Source: Apostichopus californicus (taxonomy: Eukaryota; Echinodermata; Holothuroidea; Aspidochirotida; Stichopodidae). Taken from it: 30,433 nt of DNA. Below are positions 1 through 10,670 of the stretch, piece by piece. The stretch spans positions 1 to 30,433 of the forward strand of contig JAIPMN010005588.1 in NCBI GenBank assembly GCA_020650975.1, written 5' to 3'. The position numbers and the translations under genes were made by a program. Numbering within the stretch: position 1 is the stretch's first letter; every line of letters begins with the position of its first letter. A model generated the notes under the pieces. That model was given only the letters and a program-made list of their open reading frames with translations. It ran no database searches and was not told where the DNA came from.

Positions 1-11
1 GCTGGTGATAA

Positions 12-272
12 TTATCACCAGCGCCACACTGTGGGACTGTGTGTCCGAAAATTAGCAATACTCTAGCAAAGAAATACCAGTTCCACAATCACAAGAATCT
101 TCTTGTAATACAACGTGAAAACAGTTTGCAGGAAAAAAAGGTTGGCCGTGTATCGTAATATAACACACTTCTCCCACCATATCAAGTATATTTTCAGGTG
201 ATTTATACCAGAAGATATAGTTTTGGGGTGTTTTAAGGCTTAGGTGTCCGGAATTGTCCATGTCCATGCTAC
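12..272 (-). repeat. Left arm of a 261-bp inverted repeat
   Basis: Positions 12-272 read on the minus strand closely match positions 955-1215 read on the plus strand; by eye about 90% of bases agree, including a shared block around GTGTGGCGCTGGTGATAA. The arms are separated by about 680 bp. The left arm begins inside a perfect 22-bp palindrome at 1-22 (half-site GCTGGTGATAA), so a further copy may extend off the window edge. Both arms have parallel open reading frames on opposite strands (71 and 82 codons). They match no protein family I know and are explained by the repeat itself. Confidence 0.8.
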
Positions 273-312
273 CTAAAGTTTATGTTTATATACCATTATT
301 TTTTGAAAGTGT

Positions 313-571
313 CTATTGTTACGACGAGTCGTAAAAATAATTGCCGATTACGCATGCGCAGTTGCTATTTTACAACCAGGAGTACTATTTTTACGACCAT
401 GAGTAACAATAATTTCCAGTTAGGGTTAGGGATAGGATTAGGGGTTAGGTTTAGGGTTAGGGTTACCCCTACTACACGCACAGTTGCTTTATTTACTTTA
501 CTGCGCATGAATTCGCCGATGTCGTAAGAATAGCTTATAGATAATTGTTACGACTAGTGGTAAGAATAGCC
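313..571. repeat. Palindrome-rich element between the inverted-repeat arms
   Basis: The motif TTACGAC-nn-GTCGTAA, or a close variant, occurs at 319-334, 391-405 (inverted order) and 548-562, with a half-copy at 521-527. Inside these is an inverted pair: CATGCGCAG at 353-361 and CTGCGCATG at 501-509, with related flanks. The layout resembles a small non-autonomous DNA transposon with palindromic ends, nested in the spacer of the larger inverted repeat. No coding capacity is seen. The family is not identified. Confidence 0.5.
420..465 (+). repeat. Interstitial TTAGGG-rich tract
   Basis: About 46 bp consisting of TTAGGG and variants (GGATAGGATTA, TTAGGGG, TTAGGT). It is the animal telomere repeat, degenerate and short. 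It lies in the interior of the palindrome-rich element, so it is more likely element sequence or a repair scar than a chromosome end. Confidence 0.75.
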
Positions 572-964
572 ACGGCCTTATTTTTTCCTACAGTTAGTTT
601 TCCCAAACAAAAATACTAAAGATTGTTTTGTTTGCTGAGATAAACATACAAACTAAAAAGAAACATTAAAACAAATTAAGGATCATTTTTTTATTTGTAA
701 GTAGCTGTCACCCCAAATTGAAGCTAATAGACAAAATTGTAGCAAATATTAAGGATGATAGGCATTGTTATTCATTTTGCTGTTTAATGTAAGGTAGGTA
801 AAAGACCAATAACTACTTAATGTAGGCCTTTGGAGATGTGATATTAATGAACACAATTTTGGATTAACTACTTTAACTACTTTTGATACACCTGCATTTA
901 AGGATAACTGACTGACAGAAGACTAGTTGACTAACAGTTATAACTGGATTAATAGTAGCATGGA

Positions 965-1402
965 CACTGACAATTTCGGACACCTAAGCCTTAAAACACC
1001 CCAAAACTATATCTTGTGGTATAAATCACCTGAAAATATACTTGATATGGTGGGAGAAGTGTGTTATATTAAGATATATGGCCAAACTTTCTTTCCTGCA
1101 AACTGTTTTCACGTTGTAAAAAAGAAGATTCTTCGTGATTGTGGAACTGGTATTTCTTTGCTAGAGTATTGCTAATTTTCGGACACACAGTCCCACAGTG
1201 TGGCGCTGGTGATAAAATTGGTGGCGCAGTTGCTCTTTCCGTAATTATAACAGACTTCATAGATCTCCGTCATTTTATTGACAAATATGTAAGTATTTAC
1301 TTGCACACGGGTCATTTTGTACTTTTTGGTGAAATTTGGCTCTTCCTGTAGGTTGTCATGGTGAAATCGTGCATTTCTTAGGGGTGTCCGAAATTGGCAG
1401 TG
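965..1402. mobile_element. Non-autonomous DNA transposon-like element with ~25-bp TIRs
   Basis: The left end at 965-988 begins CACTGACAATTTCGGACACC. The right end at 1377-1402 read in reverse begins CACTGCCAATTTCGGACACC. They differ by one base and a 2-base gap, and both continue into TAAG. The body is 438 bp with no recognisable transposase. The element includes most of the right arm of the 955-1215 inverted repeat. The related motif TCCGAAATTAGCAATACT recurs just outside the right end (1404-1421) and, with one extra A, inside the left arm (47-65), so several related copies seem nested. I see no clear target-site duplication. Confidence 0.6.
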
Positions 1403-1988
1403 TTCCGAAATTAGCAATACTGACTATATATTACCAGGAAAGGTTCAAGATATTTTAAAGGTCCATATTGGATTTATCTGGAAATTTTAGCATTCCATTG
1501 TCACTTACATTTATTTACATAACAGCAACTTGCGATTGATGAAAGAGAGAGTACTGTCATATTTTACTCCGCAAATTAACCTTTTCGAAAAATCAACCAT
1601 TTTGTGAATTTCACATGTTTTTTATGCAAAAAATGTTTGGTACATGTTTGGAGTAGCGAAAAGATCACAATTAATTGTATGCAGGTGCCACTTTGGGGGC
1701 GATACTTAAACGCATTTTGCTCCTTTATGTTACATCTTTGAAGAAAGTTATTTGCAATAAAAAAGGTAAATATAAGAATGTTACTGTCCTCCATAAGAAC
1801 CATGTGTTACCATCATGGAACGCTTTCACCAGCAAATAGTGTTGATTGAAACTTTTATCCCCCATATTTGGTACACTCCACCAAAAGTGACATATTCTAC
1901 AAGACAGTGATTTTCATTTTGGTCCTAAAGAGTTGCCACCCATACAAGTAATGTATTTATCAATACCACAACTTTTATTTATTTACAG
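1403..1988. other. Non-coding stretch upstream of the first visible FAM72 exon
   Basis: This is probably part of FAM72 intron 1. Apart from the transposon-end motif at 1404-1421 I find no exon, tRNA or clear repeat. I looked for the missing N-terminal FAM72 exon here and did not find a convincing one. Confidence 0.5.
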
Positions 1989-4301
1989 GAGGGTTGGTCA
2001 ATTGGGCAAAACATATTCAACAAAACAGTGCCGGTGTAAAATATGTGACATGGGCTGTACCCAGTGGTAAGTGAAGCATTTTAAAGGTTCATCAAAGTAT
2101 GTAAAAAATGACATTTTTAGTGCTGAAATCAGTCTTTGGTGTTATTTTGAGTTACAGAGTAAGTTCTAGAAATGCCAAATAGTGTCAAATGAGTTTGAAG
2201 ATGTAAAAGAAGTATTAGAAGCATCATTAATAATACGTAAACCATATATGCATGTTGTTCCCATTTCAGTGTTGTGATCTGAGGTGGAAGAAAAGGAGAT
2301 TTTTTCAACAAAAAAATCCATAATTCTGTGTCCTTTTCTTCTTGTAAAACAATTTGCTGTAAATGCATGATTATATCTAGCTACTGGATCATGAACCAAA
2401 TATCCAAATTTTGTGAAACAAAACCAATGAACTGAGTTGATCATGTCGATCCAAGCTGAACTTTACAAAAGTGCAAAATGCAAATATTTCATTCTTGGAT
2501 GGAATAAATAATTAAAATATTTAGCTTGATTAGTATAACTTCTGCAATTCTTACCTGTAGGTTATTCTGTTATCGATTTAAAATTGATCAGACTTGTCTG
2601 TTGCAAAAAGAAGGATTGTGTGACCTATTGTGATTTCAACCAATTTGGACATGTGACTCAATTATTGCAATAAAGTTGAGTGATTTGCCAATATTTTTAA
2701 TGATACCATGAAGTCTATTTCTCAATTATTTGAATAATTTCACTTTGGAAAGATTAAACCTATGTTTCTTATATGACAAGTTCAAAAATTAGATAACAAT
2801 AGGATTTCAGTCAAAGATGATTTGATGAAACAAACTACTCTGTAACAGTTTGCTAAAAGTCATTTTCATTCGAAAGAAAAACGGTAGTTTGTTCAGCCCA
2901 TCCACAAACTTTTGTCTTCTTGCATCTCATGTACCGCATTTCCACTAAATATGTTGGGAAGCATTACTACAGAACGTCTTCTTTACATTTTTAGCTCAAC
3001 TTTCCTTGCATGTTGGTGGGAAAGTTACAATAAAATCTTATGAATTCTAAACTTCTTCTGACAGTAACAGTTAATATCTGTTTTTGTTTTCAGTGGAAAT
3101 GTAGTAGGATACCATGTCGAAGTGCCTTGTCTAACTTGCCTACAATCCTGCCATAATGGCCACTTGTGGATCTTTCATAGTAATGCCATAGAAACACAAG
3201 AAATAGAAGACAGAACAGGTAAGTTTTATAAATATGATTCCACTGGCAGTATTTATATTAGTTGTAAATAGATTTACTGCACTTTGGGAGTCTAACATAG
3301 CAAAGATAGTTAAGTTATCCAGCAAGATGTAAATTTGAACTTGGATAATGAAACAATAGGTCAAAATTGACACTGTAATTTATGTTGTTTTTTTTTCAAT
3401 TTATATTAAACAAAAGTTAACAAATATAACAGGGGAGATGGGAGTAATTGTAAGGGATGGGTGTTGCTGTAGCAGATAGGACTGCCATTTTTTTCGTATA
3501 TATATTTCCTTGGAACCTTTCCGGACTACTTTCTATAAGCTTACGGGTAAGATACAGTACTAAAAGCCCACAAGGTGTTCTTTCCTCTCCTCCTTTCACA
3601 AAAAAATTATGGTATTTTACTCTTGTCCTCTTTGTTCACTAATAAGTATGATAAATCAACAAATGAAACAAAACAACGCTAATATGAGGTATTGTTAAAA
3701 TATATGCTAACCTAAGACCCTACATTGAGTCATTCACTCGTAAGTACATCACTCCATTCGCACAAACTCGATACATAATATAATTTATATATAGAAGACA
3801 AATATATATCTCACAAATCATCAATGTGTCAAAATACTAATGGAAATATGAAGAGGAACATGAAACAAAGTGCTTAGGATAAGTTTGCTTCATACCTTGA
3901 TATCAAGTGGGTGACATGAACAGCAGAGAACCTAATAATTCCAAAGATAGCAAAGTAAATGCAAACTTTCAACTGCTTCCAACGAAATGTTTCCGCATAT
4001 TGGAATAATTTCCTTATTTTAGTTTTATAAATGTTGAAAAGTATGATTTACTTGACCAGTGTAAGAGTAGTGTACAAAGTAAGATATGGCATTGGTAGTG
4101 ACCATAGTTCAGTCAATTTAATATAATTAAATCTATTATAATAAAATATTATTTATTATAATCTAAATTGTTTGCCTCATTTCTTCTTCCCCTACAGGAA
4201 CCGGCTTCCTGAAATGGGATCAGATTCCTGAATGTTCAGAAGAGTCTACATTACATGCTACTTCAGCAGAAGATTTAACAGACCTGGAATGTTTTAGATA
4301 A
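1989..4301 (+). CDS. FAM72: FAM72-family protein, three C-terminal coding exons (partial)
   Basis: The exons are 1989-2066, 3094-3218 and 4198-4301 (stop TAA at 4299-4301), each bounded by AG/GT with matching phases. They encode 101 residues; vertebrate FAM72 has about 149, so roughly 50 N-terminal residues in a first exon are missing, probably upstream of the window. Recognition rests on the block CGNVVGYHVEVPCLTCLQSC followed by HNGHLWIFHS, and on the acidic tail ending LECFR. The first visible exon holds closely spaced cysteines (CRCKICDMGCTQC) and the second holds PCLTCLQSC. These look like metal-binding clusters, which is inference. In mammals FAM72A binds nuclear uracil-DNA glycosylase UNG2 and lowers its level; the role in invertebrates is unknown to me. 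The introns (2067-3093, 3219-4197) show no recognisable gene. A possible distant polyadenylation signal AATAAA lies at 5164-5169. It is tail to tail with RXYLT1. Confidence 0.88.
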
Positions 4302-7300
4302 TGCCACTTTAAACAGTAAAACTTTTATAAATGCTTTTCTGGGATGGAAGTTTCAATATTGAATATGGTTGAGAGTTACAGTAACTTTTTCAGTTAACTA
4401 CCAGATGGTGAAGGCAAATTAAGGATCATTTGTATTTCCACCCCCCCCCCCTCCCCCATATGCTAAAAAGACAAACAGTTGCAAACTATTGTCAATTTTT
4501 TTAACCTTCTTTTTTTTATTACTTTCCAAGGCCTACTTAGAAGTGAATATATTTGCATATTGATGCTTTAGCATCTCAAACTATGCTTCAAAAAGCTATA
4601 ATGTTTGATTTCAACTCAGAATTTACCAGATTATGTATTTGACTGGCAAAATGAATTGTAAAGTAGTGTGAGAATTACTTATCCTGTATGTTAGTGTATG
4701 CTCTTGTTATAAACTTGATAGCATCCTTGAAAATATTTATGTAGGACATGAGAAGGGCTTTTGAACTCTTGAAAATTGATGGGTGTACTTCAGTCAAATA
4801 CCCTTTGGAAATCTCCAACAGGATTTTGAAGACACCTGGCCTTAATGTACGATTCAAGCTCCCCTTTAGCAAAAGAAATAATTGGAACCCTAACCTCCTT
4901 CATAGCATCTTATCTCTGCAAATGTTATGAATTTCTGGGATATAACCTCACCGGAAAATTAGGTTTAGGGATCATCTTGCTATTTTTAGCATGCTAAACT
5001 TGTGGTGAATTGTGGGGGCAGGGAGGGGGGAGGGGGATACTGGTGACCTGTGACAGATCAAGGAAACTGAAAGATGTTAAGTGGTCAGAGGTTAAATGAT
5101 AATGGACGTCAGTACAGCACATCCAGTCTTTTGTAGTGAGCGGCATACATGTACAGTAATTTAAATAAAAGCGAAACAGGTTATTCAAGGCCTGAAATAG
5201 TCAAATGTACTGAGCAGTACAGGAACTTGTAAACTGTATTATTGATAGTACAGTAAGTGGTTCTAGGAATTCTTTGTGATGAGACAAGTGACCATTTTGA
5301 ACTACCACTTGAATCATCATTTAATATAGCACTGGATGTATCTGAACAAGTAACATTTCACATGATATTTATATCTCTTTCTGTTAGCTTTTGCTACTTA
5401 AGGGCAAGATTAAGACACAGTTTTAGGTTTGATATATAAATTTAAAAGAAATGGGTGTGTGTTATGATCATTGTGAAAAAAAAAACAATGTTGCTGATTG
5501 CTGGCAATCACAAAGAAGACGGAACATTTAGTTAACTTCGTCACAATTTCTAGAGTAGACGGACGAAGTATGTTGATAACTAAGTGTCGAATCTTCCATA
5601 TTCATTCCATTAGTTTCCAATGCTGTTAGAGACAGATGTCACAGTCTCGATTATCAAGTCTATACCTTGACATTAAATGTTTTTCTGAATTCCACTTGTT
5701 TTCAATGCTGTATGGGATATGTTTTCATCGTTAATTCTGCACGTTGATTTCAAATGTTTTCCTGTGTAGTTTAATCATTCTTTTATCATCATTGGCAGGC
5801 AATACTCTGAGGGATATCTCATAGGAATAGGGTCATATGTAACGTATGTGTCAGTTCTGTGGGTTCAAAAGCATTTGTTATTTACAATTGATGCAAAAAA
5901 ATAAAATAATAATAAATAGAATATGAAATAGGTCATAACTTCTCATAAGAACTAGAAAATGAGACTGCTGTACCTTCTCAAGCACTAACTTAACTATTAA
6001 TACCCTCGTCAGTAATGGACAGACTTGGAAATGGCTTTGATAATTCTGTTTTCTTTTAGAAAACAAAGTATAATATGTATCGTAAGTCGTTTTACTAGAA
6101 CTAGAATAAGTAATAATTGGTACTACCAGCACTTTCATGCAATGCATGCTTAGGAAAGGCAAGCAGCTGTAACAGGGTATATTCATAACAACCACAAAAA
6201 TGTCATGAAATTGAAGTTAAATTCAATCCATATTTTAACATTTTATTGAAATTTATTAGCACAAGCAGTCCTGCGAGTTAATTACCAATTTTGGGTTTTT
6301 TTTTATTAATTTTTTTATTGGTTTAACTTTTCCCAGTAACTTGATGTTGACTTCTTATAGTTGAAAAATTATTGAGAAAACCAAAACGAATATCCATGTG
6401 AAGAGAAAATGTTTTTTTTTTTAATTTCTTGGTTTTAGTACTTGTTTTTAACACTTTGCATTCCACCTTCACCAGTTTTGTTTTTAGTACAATTTGTATG
6501 CTTTTACAGTTCACACAGTGACTCTAAATCAAACAGTGAGTATAGGTACAGTGCCATACCTACCAGCTCTCAACCTTTTAACCTAGTCTTGACACAAGGT
6601 TGGGTATATTAGTTTTCCCATTATTTGTCGGAATACTACGACTAACGTTGCAGTACACCCTCAGTACTTCAAATATTCTTATTCCATAAGGACTATCCGC
6701 TATTAGTGTGAGGATGTCGAGCACTCCTGCAATTTAAAAACTGAAAAAAGAAAAACATTACTAAACGTTACTTTTCCTCGCGAGAATGTTTTATGTTTCG
6801 TCTTACCGTGGGATCTCCAAATCTCACATGCAAAAATCTAAAAGAGGTTAAACAAGTGTAAGCAGATCTACCTGGAATTGTGGAGATATTTAATTGTTGT
6901 TAGCTTAAAATGATGTATTTCGTTAGAATGTTTTGCAAAACGTTTCAGGCACCAACCTCCAAGTTTTGTGTTAGAAATCCCTAGATTACCACATTTTGAG
7001 TTCACATTTTTAGGATCGTGCCCTATAGCTTGGAAAGTGTTGCTGTACACTGTAGAAAAAGGATAAAGGAAAATTGAGAGATATGTAACTTATTACACAA
7101 CTAGACAATTTTTTTTTATAACATGACAATTGCTGACAAAGCAGGCGATATGTTATGGATGAAAATTTAATCGACTTATTATTTTGATTTGATAATTGTA
7201 AAACCAATAAGGATCGGTTATAAAGATAAGCAAATTTCCTCGTTTTATTTATGATGCTGTATGTCAAATAAACTACAAATGTTAATGACTTGTTTTTATT

Positions 7301-7341
7301 GAAACATTGCACCAATGAACCAACGAGAGGAAGTGATAGTG
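4302..7341. other. Gene-free AT-rich stretch downstream of FAM72
   Basis: The first few hundred bases are presumably FAM72 3' UTR. A C-rich tract at 4441-4457 and a G-rich tract at about 5013-5036 are the only compositional oddities. Open frames here are short, unconserved in style and lack splice-bounded structure. No family is recognised. Confidence 0.5.
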
Positions 7342-7472
7342 TTGGAGGGAAAACAAGAAATAAAGTAGAAACGAAAGTGATTATACGCTGTTGCTTTTTC
7401 AGTACGATATTTTTGGAGGAAAAACAAGAAATAAAAGTAGAAAATGAAAATGATTACACTGTTGCTTTTCTC
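7342..7472 (+). repeat. Local tandem duplication (two ~70-bp units)
   Basis: Positions 7342-7401 and 7413-7471 are clearly related: both run through TTGGAGG, ACAAGAAATAAA, GTAGAAA and TGTTGCTTTT in the same order. This is a simple two-copy duplication with moderate divergence. Confidence 0.75.
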
Positions 7473-7756
7473 TATTTCATATTTTAATTTGAATGTATGT
7501 CAGGGTGATGTATGTGTATATGGGATGACTTGGCTTGTAGAGATGAAAAATCCAAAAACTTTTATGAGATCACGAAGTCAAAGTTGAAAACAAAAAATGT
7601 TAATGTGATAGATCCTAACATAAGCTTGATATGTAGGTCCAGTGTGCAAGAGCCTTGTTGATCAAGAAATGATCAAACCCCAAGTCATGAAAAGAAGAAT
7701 TTGATTTAAAATTATGACACTTGAAAAAATCTTTGTGAAATAGTTTGGTAGATTAA

Positions 7757-7994
7757 AGGTAGTCAGTTTAGGCCCCAAATTATAGCATGCTATAAATAGG
7801 AGTTTTCAAAGAGTACTTTCCTGGAGGTCTTCCAAATTGATCTTGGACATTTTTATGGAACACACAAGATGACCGAATGTCCCAGTGAGGAAAATTTCCT
7901 CAAAGGTTGTAATAAAATTAGTTTAAGAATTTTGACAAAAGGTTACCATATTTGAATATCTAGCTAGCATATTTGGGGCCAATACAGCATACCT
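7757..7994. mobile_element. TTAA-flanked MITE-like element, 238 bp
   Basis: TTAA occurs at both ends (7753-7756 and 7995-7998). The left end reads AGGTAGTCAGTTTAGGCCCC and the right end in reverse reads AGGTATGCTGTATTGGCCCC; both then read AAAT. Short imperfect TIRs with TTAA duplication are typical of piggyBac- or Kolobok-type non-autonomous elements. There is no open frame of interest. Confidence 0.65.
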
Positions 7995-7998
7995 TTAA

Positions 7999-9239
7999 AG
8001 CCCTGGAAATATATTATGCCTCAGGGAGTCAAAACTGCATTTCATTTAGTTTATCTTTACATCTCTATGACAAAGCCATATAAAATTCACACATAATTCG
8101 ATGGCCCTAAGCCTAACTACAACATTTTTATCTCATGACAACCGTGTGTATATTCCTAAATAGCTAGTAAGTAACCACTCAGTCCACTGCAGTAAAGTTT
8201 GTTTGGGTGGAATTTAAAAGTAAACAGGTTGTTTTAACAATCCATTCTGGTACCACCAGAAATAAAACAAAATTAACAAGCAACTCTACTTGTAGAAACT
8301 GAAAGAAAATAGGCACACAGTTTTGTGATATAAAAAGAGATAATTTATTCTGCTCCTGTGAAATTCAACAATAGAATCAGTGATTGGTTGAGTGGCAGCT
8401 AATATTGCACCATATTACTCATTACTGGGTTACAAGTCAAATAGATCTAGCATTCAGTATCTGATACACAGGATGTACATTAATATAAATAGACACTTGA
8501 TCTTTATACATAGGAAAGGAATTGTGTACATGATAAAGATGTGACAGCAAATTAAAATAAATATTATTGCTTCATTTCGAAAATTTGTACCAAATGAAAT
8601 GAAAAACATTTTCATCCTGGGTATAAAAGTGTCAGTATTTCCCTCAAGTTATAGCATGTTTGTTGATTGCAAATATATTTAAGAACAGTAGTACATTGCT
8701 CCACACTCTTGACAATCCACCAAATTTTTCCCAAAAATTCAGGAATCGTAGATCACAAAACAATGGAAAATCCAGTGGCTGTAAAAGTTGAGAATGACAA
8801 AAAAAAAGTCTAGTTTAATACTTTTATTCTGATAGCATGCAACAAAATATTCAATTCTATTTAGTTCAGGAACTCAAAAGTTGTTTGCATGAATAGCAAG
8901 CTGGTTGAGTTGACTGTTATTTGATTAATATTAAACCATACACAGATTATACCAAAATAAACTCATTTTTACAGGAACATCACACAATCTTATCAAGGGG
9001 CTTTCAGGGAGGAATACCTAACAAGAAAACGCAGCAGCTTTTTTCTTAAATACCTGTACGGCAAGACAGTAGGAAAGATTTTCTATGGGTTGTTGTGTTA
9101 ACTGAATTCATTCTGTAGGGTGCTCAAGAGGCAAAAATTAATTTATTTGATGACATGATGAAGTAAGGGTTAATGTCCCCCCTCAGCACAAAAGAAAATT
9201 TTCAACTACCCATGAACAAGTGGACCTTTGAAAATGTGA
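7999..9239. other. Gene-free stretch
   Basis: AT-rich sequence without a recognisable exon, RNA gene or repeat family. Confidence 0.4.
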
Positions 9240-9913
9240 GGGGATGGCTTAAAGCAGCATTTTGCATCCTTTTCTATGATTTTTCTCAACCTCACTGACT
9301 CCACTATGCCATAACGACATACATAACTAGCTTATCTATTTAAATCTTACTTCAAATGATGGCATAAAAGTCGAAAAAATTGCAACTTTCTACTTTGTTT
9401 TTCTCCAAGATAATTTCCGTTGGGATCCCAATAAACCTCGCCCATAGTATGAATATTTAAACACTACGAACACCATTGACCAAAACGTAATAGAACACCA
9501 TGCTTGATTTGTGTACAGTCTATATGGCAGTTGTACCAGGGAGTTCCATAACAACTCCCTGGTTGTTCCAACGCAACGTCTTGAATCTATTTTTAGCAAC
9601 AGCTCATAACTAAACCTGCATCTCTGATTGGTTGAATTCAAACTAGTGGGTTTGGGGGAACTGTATGCGATTAATTTTAAATGTGGAATTTGTCGTGGAC
9701 ACTTTTCTCATTATCTGCAAATATCCTTAATTACTCGCCAATTAACGTTGTTGGCAGGGTAAAACTTGGCTAATATCTTAGTTTGCTGTTTTGTGATTGA
9801 TATATGTAAAATCTCGATGGACATGTCAAAAAAGTAGAAAACGGCGACCAAACGCAAAATGCTGCTTTAAAATCCCTCCCAAAGTTGGGGAGGGGATTTT
9901 AAGCCATCCCCCC
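9240..9913. mobile_element. TTAA-type inverted-repeat element with an extra hairpin in its right end
   Basis: The left end GGGATGGC-TTAA-AGCAGCATTTTGC (9241-9265) is inverted at the right end as GCAAAATGCTGCT-TTAA (9854-9870) and TTAAGCCATCCC further out. The core between the TTAA sites is 9253-9866 (614 bp) with perfect 13-bp TIRs. The right side has an additional hairpin of about 34 bp at 9867-9901 (arms TTAAAATCCCTCCC and GGGAGGGGATTTTAA) between the inner and outer inverted repeats. A perfect 10-bp hairpin (CCAGGGAGTT/AACTCCCTGG, 9536-9562) sits almost exactly at the centre. No transposase is seen. Confidence 0.65.
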
Positions 9914-10460
9914 TAGATACAAAAACACACCTAGTCTTGACCAAGTCGTTTGTAATACTCTTTCTCTTGTGTGCAAACTGTACATGCCTCAGAGTCCTTT
10001 TCTGCCTACCACGAATGTGCTAGCCCACTGTATGTTACATGCCCGAGGATCTGTCCGATACATAGTATCAATCGAAAGCGTTGCCGGGGCGTTCTCTGGG
10101 AAGTACAGCAAATAGATACAAGAAAATAGCTTTGTGAAAAAGAAAGGTACACTAGGCTGTTCATACTAGGGTCTTAACAAGACTAACACACACCCTGCAT
10201 ATGGGTCTGGCATGGCATCTTAGAACAGTCTTTGAAATCAACTTCTGGAAATTCATTGAAAAAATGGTCAAAATTAATGCAAAATATGTAAACAAACCCT
10301 TGCATAATATGTACGGGAAATTATAATACTGAAATAAATGGGGTAATCATTGTGGGTACGAAACCCATTAAAGCCATCATACACATAACAACCATGAATC
10401 TAATATCTATGTCTTAGTAATGATAAATCAATGAAAACTATGTAAAAATTGAAAGATAAC
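9914..10460. other. Gene-free stretch
   Basis: No exon or repeat recognised between the TTAA element and the retroelement-like tail. Confidence 0.4.
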
Positions 10461-10539
10461 AATTGGAAAGCATGACAGGTAGGATTCAAAGTAAATTCAT
10501 CTTACAATTTTTATACGTGTGTGCGTGTTTTTGTCCCTT

Positions 10540-10670
10540 CTGTTACTGTTATTGTCATTTAGCCTCTGAAGAAGATCCTGATAGGATCGAAACGTCAGGC
10601 CAACTTACTTTTACACATTCTCTAACACTAGTGGATAAGCAGTTTGCTAACAGTTTTATTTTATTTTAAT
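10540..10670 (+). mobile_element. Retroelement-like 3' tail with conserved hairpin motif
   Basis: The stretch 10561-10620 encodes the short motif EEDPDRIETSGQLTFT, and its DNA contains CTGAAGA, a GATCC/GGATC hairpin and GAAACGTC. I recall similar motifs as frequent, short, repeated relics in invertebrate genomes, often at the end of reverse-transcriptase-type (possibly Penelope-like) open frames. Only the tail is here; no reverse transcriptase or endonuclease domain is visible upstream. The assignment is tentative. Confidence 0.35.

Noticed and set aside
420..465. Telomere or chromosome end
   Set aside because: Only about 46 bp of degenerate TTAGGG, embedded in a palindromic element with ordinary sequence on both sides.
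52..1175. Two similar small open frames (71 and 82 codons) on opposite strands
   Set aside because: They are the same inverted-repeat sequence; similarity reflects the repeat arms, extends past the frames, and no protein family is recognised.
1989..2066. Alternative frame of the first visible FAM72 exon (GLVNWAKHIQQNS...)
   Set aside because: It is open within the exon but meets a TAG when joined to the next exon; the cysteine-rich frame joins cleanly and matches FAM72.
672..4431. Exact 17-mer CAAATTAAGGATCATTT at about 672 and 4415
   Set aside because: Flanks do not align and the match is AT-rich and short; too weak to call a repeat.
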